This document shows, piece by piece, positions 55,832 through 64,000 of a stretch of 64,000 nt of DNA (positions within the stretch are counted from its first letter, which is position 1; each line of letters begins with the position of its first letter). The stretch lies in assembly GCF_021347895.1 (NCBI RefSeq), contig NC_067135.1, forward strand, positions 798,657 through 862,656, given 5' to 3'. A program made the translations under genes and the position numbers. The notes beneath the pieces are model-generated. The model made no database searches, was not told the DNA's origin, and saw only the letters and a program-made list of their open reading frames with translations. This DNA comes from Acanthochromis polyacanthus (lineage: Eukaryota > Chordata > Actinopteri > Pomacentridae).

Positions 55832-58755
55832 AAGCCAAAGAACCCAAAGAGGTCCGTGTCACATAACCTCCTTGGCGGAGGTAATTACAAACATCAGATC
55901 TAAACTTCTCCTCAGACGTTCAGAGTTTCTGGTTTTCAGACTGAACTGTGCAGACTTCAGTCTCTGAGCTCATAAGATAATAATGAGAGGCTAAGAGCAG
56001 CTGGAGGACGTAAACACAGAGAAGCTGTCAGATAAACAGAGTTTAAAGCAGCTAATAACTGTTATTAGCCTTTAGCTGGTTTTAGCTTCACCTGTTAGAC
56101 CAGAAACCTGAAACACAAACATGAAGCTGAAGTAAATGTTTGTGAACAGATGTGGAGCGTTAACGCTCATCTGGAGTCTGAACTCACCCGTTCATTCATC
56201 CGAGTCGACTGAGATCGAAGGTCTGAGAAGTCGATGGCTGTTTCAGGGAGAGGAACCATACCTGGACGCACAAACACAGAGTTAGAGTTAGTTAACGTCC
56301 CTCTGCCTTTCACATCAATTTAACTCAGTCTGATTATTAATATCAGCCTTTAGAAGAGTGTTTCAAACATTTCAAACACAAAGAACTTTACATAAGTTTT
56401 TTTTTTAAGGTAAAAACCTGAAGAAGAAACTAAACGTCTGAACAATCAGTCTAATTATTAACTGACATTTATCATAAATTTCCCAATTAGCTGCTGAAAT
56501 ATTTCAGTAAAAACACTTTTTTTAAAACTCAAACTGACTTGATGTAATAAAATGTCCAGAACAGAAGCTTTTTCTGAAGACGTTTGTTTTTTCAGTTTAT
56601 AGTTTTATATCATTTGCTAATTTATAGGATTTTAATTATTTTAACTTATTTTTTCTAATATTATTATAATTATTATGTAAATATTTTTGTCTTCTCTTAT
56701 TTGTCTGTACATCTACCTAATTTTTATCTTTTCTGTTCAACAACTGCATTATTATTATTTTATTATGTATTTTAAGTCATTCTGATTTATAATTTACATG
56801 ATTTTGACCTAATATTTATTAATAATTTAATGAAATTATTTTTGGATGTCTGACTAATTTTACATTTTTGTTCTGTGCAAGAATTTCTTTTCAAATTTAG
56901 TTGTTAAATTACTTTTTAAAATTCTTTTACTTTGTCACATTGTGTTTCTTGTTTTTGTTGTTTTGCGTTTCCTTTTTGTCTCCATTGTGTTTCAGGCTTT
57001 AACCAAAATGTCTCACATCATTTTACAACAACAAACATCTGTGGTTTTATCCAGTTTCTTTATAAATGTCTTTTTCAGGACATTTTCTAATTTACAGGCC
57101 TGATAAACGGTTTCTTTGGGACGTGAGCAGACAGAATAATTCAGTGAACAGTGAAGCGTGGAGGTTAAAACCGACCAGGATCTGAGAAGACGGCTTTGGA
57201 GTGGCAGGCCAGCAGCAGCAGCAGGATCAGGTTGAAGACGGAGCCGTGGAGCGTACACCACACACTGTTCAGAGAGGAAAGTCACACATTTAGCACACAA
57301 AAAGCATCACATTCATCCTCCTGAGTCTTTATTTTTATCATTTCAACATCAATGACTGTGATTTGGTCCATAAAATGTCAGAATATCGTGAAACACGGCA
57401 AAACCTCCAGAGTCTGTGTCTTCAAACGTCACAGAGTTTTCAACAAATGGTCCAAAACCCAGATAGATTCAGCTTACAGTGACATTTCTCACATTGAACA
57501 AGCTGGAACAAACCATTATTTTGTCATTTTTGCTCATAAAAATGCCAACAAACTATTTTTATTATAAATTATAAGTAAACTGCTGATTATTGAAGGCTTT
57601 ATTTTGTTCAACCAATCAGAAAAAACTAAAATAAAATCCTAAAATATTAAACGTATTCTAAAGTAGGACAAAGTAAAGCAGAAAATCTAAAGAGATGCAA
57701 ACCATAAATGACAGGGAATTGTTGTCATTTCTGTGTAAAAGTAAGTTAAATTATGATTTTAAAATATTTATTATTATATTTATTCCATTTATATGAGACT
57801 GTGCTATAAATTTCACCAAAACACCACAGATTTTACTGATTAACTGGATTATTGCTCTGTAATGCGCTAAACCAGTTCACAGTTTTAATTAAACGTTTTA
57901 AAACAGTATTATTATCCATCATAAATGTGGAATTCAGGTGTTATTCCCACAAATGTCAAAAGTTTCAAGAACCAAAGTGTAATTTTAATAAAGTAACACT
58001 AATACTCATAAAACAACCAGGAAAATCTAAATTAAATCTAGAAGAGGTAAATCAATTGTACTCATGTTGGTGAGATGACGCTTAAGTTTAAACTTTTTAG
58101 GTTAAAACTGTTTTCCACTGCCAGGATCTGTTCAGTCGGTGAGGAAGACCCAGAAAATCACCTCAGAAAAGTAAAAATTATTAGCAAAGACAGAATTCAC
58201 ATCATGTTTGATGTATGCCGAATTAAAGGCTGTCTGTTGCTGGCGTAGAAACGGTCATGGTTCAGGTTGTACATGTTCAGATGTTTGTCAGACACACAAG
58301 ACAGGATTGAATTAGTGAAATTCTGAATGGAGCCTGGTCAGGACGGAAACCCTCAACACCTGCGGACTGTTCGGATCAGCCGCCTCAGGAGGTAAACAAA
58401 CAGAAAACCACATTTATCGGGTGTCATTTCAACACAAAATCATCACAAGCACACAAATAAATGCCTTTAAACAGACGTTACTGTGATAAAAACACCGTTA
58501 GAGAAAAGAGGCTGAAGATGAGGATGGAGGGTTCGTATTAAAAGCTGTCAGATGAATGGAGAAGAGGCGCCATGTCGCCGATTTTAGAGGTTTAAACGGA
58601 ATAAAGGGAATAAAGAGACAAAGCACCGACCTCCCGGAGTAGGCGGGGATGAGGACATACTGTATGACCACGTAGTCCGCGTAAAAGACGGAGAAATAAG
58701 TTAAAATCAGACAGATAACACCGCAGGGATCCCGTCTACAACGCAGAAACGCCAT
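51996..58755 (-). CDS. DHHC palmitoyltransferase of the ZDHHC3/ZDHHC7 (GODZ) type, nine exons, 307 aa
   Basis: A Golgi/endomembrane protein S-palmitoyltransferase. Exons in transcript order: 58755-58631, 57264-57176, 56261-56188, 55162-55050, 54966-54905, 54503-54383, 52738-52666, 52490-52316, 52087-51996 (stop TGA). All phases agree. It starts [18 protein letters not shown], like ZDHHC3/7 (RDPCGI...), and has four membrane segments: [51 protein letters not shown] and [17 protein letters not shown]. Other features are the DPG motif, a zinc-binding CRD ([15 protein letters not shown]), the catalytic DHHCPW, and a TTxE-like TDETPIEQ. A Ser10 run and His/Pro patch precede the C-terminus, which ends PDYDV, a possible PDZ ligand as in ZDHHC3. 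The exact paralogue is not certain. Confidence 0.92.
52970..54205 (+). repeat. 31/33-bp minisatellite in a palmitoyltransferase intron
   Basis: About 1.2 kb of units such as 'tctactctagaactttctcc' + 'agttgtcggtagg', in 33-bp and 31-bp versions. Where 33-bp units run together the minus strand stays open ([11 protein letters not shown] repeats, 54039-53626); this is an effect of unit length, not a gene. It fills most of the intron between exons 54383 and 52738. Confidence 0.95.
54747..54796. repeat. Perfect 19-bp stem hairpin in an intron
   Basis: GTTAGAGATCCTCGGCTCC (54747-54765) pairs perfectly with 54778-54796 across a 12-nt T-rich loop. Allowing one mismatch, the stem extends three more pairs. 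No transposon ends or target duplication are recognised. Confidence 0.85.
55545..55870 (+). mobile_element. Non-LTR reverse transcriptase fragment
   Basis: Residues [20 protein letters not shown] ... [18 protein letters not shown] cover the catalytic YADD motif and the following helix, across two frames. The sequence then ends in 'cctccttggcggaggtaatt', a tail seen on fish retroelement copies. Heavily truncated. It lies in the intron between palmitoyltransferase exons 3 and 4. Confidence 0.75.
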
Positions 58756-59251
58756 CTTCTGCCGGGCTCCGCCCCCTGGCCTCCGCTTCCGGGTGACGTC
58801 AGGTCGAAACTCCTCGCTTCCTGGATCTCAGAGTGACGCATTATTTCTTAAAGGGACAGTTCACTCAAATAAAAAGTCCAAGAACGATAAAATTACATAC
58901 TTGAATGTTGAATGCCTTTAAGCTGTATGATGACAATAAAAAATAATAAATAAAAAAAACACGATAAAATTACACTGAAAAAAGTGTACATTTGGGTCGA
59001 TATACAACTGAGGGACTTTGGAATTCAGTGGAATATATCTTGCATACATTTTCATTAAAAAAAATCATCATGAAAAATATCATTATGATCATGTCTTTAT
59101 CCAAAATCCAAAATGATGAGAAACAATCCAAGCTGACATAAAACGTTTTGAAACTGACATGAAATTTGGCCACAATGACTCAAAAATTATTGATAATAAT
59201 TTGTCCTCAGTCTGTGTATTACCTTCATGCCTGAGTCTGTTTTTTGAAATA

Positions 59252-59252
<1 letters not shown>
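58756..59252. promoter_or_regulatory. 5' flank of the palmitoyltransferase gene
   Basis: Directly upstream of the ATG is a GC-rich stretch ('cgggctccgccccctggcct', 'cttccgggtgacgtcagg') holding a GC-box-like CCGCCCC, an ETS-like CTTCCGG and a CRE-like TGACGTCA at about 58,793-58,801. The CRE and ETS pair suggests a TATA-less housekeeping promoter reading to the minus strand. The rest is AT-rich without recognised features. Confidence 0.5.
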
Positions 59253-59336
<84 letters not shown>

Positions 59337-59347
59337 TATGTGTGTGC

Positions 59348-59378
<31 letters not shown>

Positions 59379-59388
59379 CATACATATA

Positions 59389-59422
<34 letters not shown>

Positions 59423-59432
59423 CATACATATA

Positions 59433-59480
<48 letters not shown>
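59253..59480. repeat. (TA)n/(TG)n microsatellite
   Basis: Long TA runs with interspersed 'tgtgtgcgtgtgtgtg' and 'tacatacata' patches. It abuts the fold-back element. Confidence 0.95.
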
Positions 59481-59485
<5 letters not shown>

Positions 59486-60291
59486 GTATGGCATGCCGTT
59501 TAGGAAATTATATATATAATGAAAGTCGATATATATATAATGAAACTTGATATATATATATAATGAAAGTTAATATATACAATGAAAGTTGATATATATA
59601 TATGTCAGTACAATTGTGTCCCACCAGTGGCGTGATCATGGATGTGTCCAGGCAGCAGCTGACCTCTGCCTCGTAATTAGCCTGAAGACCAGCTATAAAG
59701 ATAAACATAGATATTATCATTATCATCAACATATGGTGCATGTGTTTAACCTTTAAGCTATGTAGGGATGCAAATGTAGTCGAAGCTAAGTAGCTAAGCT
59801 AATGCTAACGTGTTCAGTGTTCAGAATCAAAACATCTCTAAAAATTACCTGTTTTCTCAAACGTAGTCGCCGTTCCCTGTGACAACCATGAAGACAGATA
59901 ATCACAGAAGAGCTCATCTGAAGAGCAAATGTCCAATAAGGTTCCTGTTTTTGTTTGCCATGTCCTTCCAGGGCTCAGTAGGAAAAAGTCTGAATATATG
60001 GAATGAAACTTTGAGTAGATGGAATGAAAATCTGAACATTCTATATTCCGACTTTCATTCCATATTTTCCGACTTTCATTCAATATATATCGACTTTCAT
60101 TATATATATATCGACTTTCATTATATATATATCAACTTTCATTATATATATATCTCAACTTTCATTATATATATATCGACTTTCATTATATATATATCAA
60201 CTTTCATTATATATATATATCGACTTTCATTATATATATATCAAGTTTCATTATATATATAATTTCCTAAACGGCATGCCATATACACGTA

Positions 60292-60300
<9 letters not shown>
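59481..60300. mobile_element. Fold-back element with subterminal direct repeats
   Basis: A 35-bp perfect inverted repeat (59490-59524 and 60246-60280) starts GGCATGCCGTTTAGGAAATT and continues into an AT run. Inside each arm are direct repeats of an 18-20 bp unit (ataatgaaagtcgatatat), about four on the left and about nine inverted on the right. The centre (59,600-60,040) is unique sequence without a transposase. The long inverted arms with subterminal repeats suggest a non-autonomous DNA transposon or foldback element. A target duplication cannot be read because both flanks are TA repeats. Confidence 0.75.
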
Positions 60301-60330
<30 letters not shown>

Positions 60331-60389
60331 TCTTCGGTGCATCAGGTTTAGTCCAAGTGTCCAGCTCTGACCAGGCGTGCTGTAGTTCC

Positions 60390-60694
60390 GGTGGCCTCCA
60401 GCAGGGGGCGGCTGTCCTCAGTGGTCATCCGCGGGTAGCTCCGCCTCTAAAGCCCCCACCTCCTCCTTCTCCTCCTCCTCCTCCTCCTCCTCCTCCCGCT
60501 CCAACTCTCCGGAGTTTGTCCATCGCCGCGTCCGCGCAAACAAACCGTCTTTTCTCCGGATCTATCGCCTCCTTCGAAGCCGAACCTCCACCGTGTCCGT
60601 GTTGGACTTTTACCGGAGCGACAGTCATTCCCGGCAGCAGCTCACGGAACCGGACCGTGCCGGAGGAGGAACAGGGCGTCCCGTCGAAGTCACC
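60390..60694 (+). promoter_or_regulatory. CpG-rich 5' region / 5' UTR of an unidentified gene
   Basis: Many CpGs, a 'ggtcatccgcgggtagctccg' area, and a (CTC)n pyrimidine tract at 60,455-60,495 precede the ATG at 60,695. The pattern fits a CpG-island promoter with 5' UTR on the plus strand. The transcription start cannot be fixed. Confidence 0.55.
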
Positions 60695-60715
60695 ATGGAA
60701 GTTCCTGGTATGCAG
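60695..60715 (+). CDS. First coding exon of an unidentified gene (MEVPGMQ...), partial
   Basis: The ATG lies in a strong context (caccATGg) and is followed by M-E-V-P-G-M-Q and a consensus donor 'cag|gtaag' at 60,716, phase 0. The rest of the gene lies beyond the window, since no further exon is recognised to 64,000. Seven residues are too few to identify it. The long GC-rich first exon and head-to-head arrangement with the palmitoyltransferase gene are consistent with a real gene start. The ATG could still be an upstream start codon in a longer 5' UTR. Confidence 0.5.
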
Positions 60716-61189
60716 GTAAGACGAAGGTGGACGAGCCGACATTTTACCGGGTTCCAGCTCCACTTGTGGCCCGCAGGCAGCGGACCGAGACGGGTTCGGG
60801 TCCCTGGAGGAGGCGGTGTTGGGCTCCGGGCCTCTGGTGTTTGTTTTACCGGGTAGAGTTGCTGTTTGGATCTGGAAGTTTATGTGGAGTTTACGGTCCT
60901 TTACACCGGCTATAAAGCCCTAAACTCAGCCTTAATGTGTGCAAATCACCCGTAATGTTTTTAACGGCTGCAGGTTGACTTAGTGTTTGGATCTGAGGTA
61001 TTTAAATGTGTTTAAATGTCTTTTTTAGTTTTAGAGTGATAAATGTTCGGACTGTGGTGCTCCAAATTGGTTCTCTGTTGTCTATGTGTCTTTAACTGTC
61101 TTTTATGTTCACATATTGGCTGATAATGAGACATAACTGCTAGAAATGGAGTTTAAATTGACTAAATCATGTTTTTATGGCTTCAGATG

Positions 61190-62930
61190 TCCATATATTC
61201 TTCATATACTTCAGTACTTTAAAATGGGGTTGTTGTCACTTTATGGTGTTTAAATCTCCTTAGATGTCCACATATTCCCCTTATAGTCGTTTACAGTTTG
61301 ATTTTTGTGTTTAAGAATAAGCTTAAAGTCACTTTATAGTGTTTATATGTCTGTAGGTGTTCTACGACATTCACATAATCAGTTATAATGTGATTTAGGG
61401 ACTTTACAGTCAGTTTACAGTGACTTTATTGGTCTTTTTCCTTCTTAGATGTCCATATATTGTTCTTGTAGTACTGAGAAATTTGCTCAGAATGAGCAGG
61501 AATATGTTTGGAGGAGCACGGTGGTGGCAGTATCATACTCTGGTTTTGTTTTGGGGCCAGTGGAACCGGTGTTTCTGGCAAAGTGAATGCAGTAATGTGA
61601 TTTGATGACTTTACATTGAGTTTGCTATGAATTTATTGGTGGTGATCTCTCCTTAGACATACATATATTCTACTTATAGCGGACAGTAGTGTGACTTTGG
61701 ACTTTGAATTGCGTTTAAGTCACTTTATAGTGTTTATTTCTGGAAAAATGTGATTTAGTGACTTTTTGTTGAGTTTACAGTGATTGTATCGTTAATTTTT
61801 CTTTAGGTTTCCATGTATTCTTCTTATAGTGGACAAAAGTGTGACTTTGGTCCTTTGAATTGAGTTTAAGTCACTTTGTAGGTGTTCTACGACGTTCACA
61901 TAATGACCTATAATGTGATTTAGTGACTTCACATTACGTTTACAATGACTTTATTAGTGTTTGTGTCTCCTCAGCTGTCTATATATTCTTCTTCTAACAG
62001 ACAATAGTGTGACTTTAGTACTTTAAATTGAGTTTCCATCAGTTCTATGTTGTTTATGTGTCTTTTATATTTAGATATTGGCTCATAATGTGACACAGCT
62101 GCTACAAACTGAGTTTACATTGACTTTATAGTGTTTATCTGTCTTCAGACGTCCATGTGTGACTTTGGTCCTTTAAATTGAGTTTAAAGTCCCTTTATAG
62201 TGTTTATATTTCTGTAAGTGTCCTCTAACGTTCACATAATGAATTAAAATGTGATTTAGTGACTTCATGTTGAGTTTCCAGTGACTCTGTAGTGTTTGTT
62301 TATCTTTGTTGTCCTTGCTGTGACACCGCTGGGAATTTCTAGTGTTTCTATCTGTTCGGATGTCCTATAATGCTCATATGATGCATTCTAATGTGTTGGT
62401 GTCATGTGTTCAGATATATTATTCCTGTAGTGGCTGAAGCAGTGACTCCAGGTTGGTTTTATTGTGACTTTATGGTGTTTATGTCTCATAAGGTGTCCTG
62501 TAATATTTACATAATGAATTATAATGTCATTTAGCTACTTCAAATGGTCATTTTATAGTGTTTATATATAATCAGACGGCAATATATATTTCATTTAGTG
62601 ACTTATGTTGTGACTTTACTGCTGTAAATTGAATTTGCACAGCTTTTTTTGGTGTTTATCTCATTGAATATCTACTTATTGTTCCTTCAGTGGTTTATCT
62701 TGTGGCTTTGGTGCTTTATTTTGGCGTTCATTTATAGATTGTTTGTCTATTTAAGTGTCCTATGATGTCCTCTAATGTGACAGAGCTACTCTGAGTTTTA
62801 CTGTCACTTTATGGTATGTGTTCTGTCTTCAGGGACCTTTTATTGTTCTGTAAATTCTGTAAACTGGAGTGACTTTATAGTGGTTGTTTCTCTAAGAGTG
62901 TCCCATAACGAGCTGTAATGTGCTGTAGCT
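61190..62930. repeat. Degenerate long-unit repeat in the first intron
   Basis: Phrases such as 'gtgtcctataatgttcacat', 'gtgatttagtgactt', 'gtcactttatagtgtttat' and 'atgtccatatattcttctta' recur in the same order with irregular spacing of about 140-520 bp (for instance near 61,358, 61,881, 62,217, 62,355, 62,494, 62,754 and 62,897). It looks like an old, diverged tandem array. No coding potential. Confidence 0.7.
61495..61595 (+). mobile_element. Tc1/mariner fragment
   Basis: The text 'cggtggtggcagtatcatac' followed by 'ggggccagtggaacc' matches the conserved middle of fish Tc1 transposases (the part encoding GGGSxMVWG). Only about 100 bp remains, embedded in the degenerate intronic repeat. Confidence 0.55.
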
Positions 62931-63506
62931 GCTCCACATGGGCTCCACCTGTGTAATATGTCCAAATGAAGCTAGACAAGTCAGAAAGGAGCTAAACATT
63001 GTTCGGAATGTCTCAAACTGCTCCAAAGGTTTACAACACAAAAGGTTTTCCAGAATAACTCCAGAATTGGTCCAAAATGGCTCAGAAATGGTCCAAACTT
63101 ACACAAACTCTTCCTGAACATGACTCGTGAGCCTGCAGTGTCTGTCTGTGGTTCATAAAAGTTTATTTCTGATGGTTTATTTTGGTCTTTAAATGTGGCT
63201 GTAGACTGAGCTGCTCTCTGCTCACTTTATACTAAGTTATCTCTTATTTTACTCCTACTTGTTGTTTCCTCTCTTCAGACACCTTTTACAGACTTTTTCT
63301 TACCTGAACTCTTACGTAAAGTTGCGATGGTGACTCACTGGGTCTTCATGGGTTATTTTTAGCTCAGTCTTTATCTACCTAATTATATGGGTTACGGATA
63401 AGAAACCAGGTGTGTCACAAACCTATTTTATGTTGTGTGTTGCTCAGCAGCATTGGTTGGTTTTTTATGGGACCACATGTGGTTCACCTGTGGACTGTTT
63501 TACCTG

Positions 63507-64000
63507 GTTTAGCTCCTGGTCTGGCTCCTGGTCTGGCTCCTGGTCTGACTCCTGGTCTGACTCCTGGTCTGACTCCTGGTCTGACTCCTGGTCTGACTCC
63601 TGGTTTAGCTCCTGGTCTGACTCCTGGTCTGACTCCTGGTCTGACTCCTGGTCTGACTCCTGGTCTGACTCCTGGTCTGACTCCTGGTTTAGCTCCTGGT
63701 CTGACTCCTGGTCTGACTCCTGGTCTGACTCCTGGTCTGACTCCTGGTCTGACTCCTGGTCTGACTCCTGGTCTGGCTCCTGGTCTGACTCCTGGTCTGA
63801 CTCCTGGTCTGGCTCCTGGTCTGACTCCTGGTCTGACTCCTGGTCTGGCTCCTGGTCTGACTCCTGGTCTGACTCCTGGTCTGGCTCCTGGTCTGACTCC
63901 TGGTCTGACTCCTGGTTTAGCTCCTGGTCTGACTCCTGGTCTGACTCCTGGTCTGACTCCTGGTCTGACTCCTGGTCTGACTCCTGGTCTGGCTCCTGGT
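63507..64000 (+). repeat. 12-bp minisatellite (ctcctggtctga), continues past the window end
   Basis: Tandem 12-bp units with three versions (ctcctggtctga, ctcctggtctgg, ctcctggtttag), about 40 copies to the last base. The mix of versions shows some higher-order repetition. The true length is unknown because the window ends inside it. Confidence 0.97.

Noticed and set aside
59089..59503. Tyr/Ile open frames of about 80-114 codons on both strands
   Set aside because: They are translations of a TA/TG microsatellite.
1..64000. A novel multi-gene defence, biosynthetic or mobile system
   Set aside because: The genes present are ordinary vertebrate genes plus transposon remnants. Nothing clusters as a co-functional unknown module.

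Overview
This window is eukaryotic nuclear DNA from a ray-finned (most likely percomorph) fish. It contains spliced genes with GT-AG introns, fish-type L2-like LINEs, a tRNA-derived SINE, Tc1, hAT and piggyBac-like transposons, and long minisatellites. There are no bacterial operons, CRISPR arrays or phage modules. The species cannot be told from the sequence.

The main gene (8.2-42.9 kb, + strand) is znf638, a nuclear matrin-type zinc-finger RNA/DNA-binding protein. I traced 34 exons with consistent phases: a Ser-rich N-terminal exon, a matrin-type zinc finger, an RS-rich segment, about five RRM-like modules, two very acidic repeat-rich exons (one exactly 3,000 nt), and a C-terminal matrin-type zinc finger. 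The model predicts about 3,396 residues counted from the first in-frame ATG. Upstream (0.4-3.9 kb) is a tandem duplication of a CpG-rich, CRE-containing stretch that may be the promoter. A SINE lies between the copies, and a hAT-like element with a perfect target-site duplication has inserted into copy 2.

The second gene (58.8-52.0 kb, - strand) is a complete nine-exon, 307-residue DHHC palmitoyltransferase of the ZDHHC3/ZDHHC7 (GODZ) type. A third gene begins at about 60.4 kb on the + strand. Only its CpG-rich 5' UTR, a seven-codon first coding exon and part of a long first intron are inside the window, so it is not identified. Genes two and three are head-to-head, and the gap between them holds an AT microsatellite and a fold-back element.

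The rest is transposon debris and tandem repeats: L2-like LINEs (5.7-7.0 and 11.1-12.5 kb), a degraded non-LTR element in the last znf638 intron (38.4-41.8 kb), a hAT derivative keeping only its BED finger (25.9-26.5 kb), a piggyBac-like MITE (29.6-30.2 kb), a Tc1 element (44.7-46.3 kb), and minisatellites at 19.1, 24.1, 36.6, 53.0 and 63.5 kb. I found no previously undescribed multi-gene system. The most interesting signals are the shared intron position in all five znf638 RRM-like modules, the repeated acidic motif in its giant exon, the duplicated promoter-like block, and several perfect inverted repeats.
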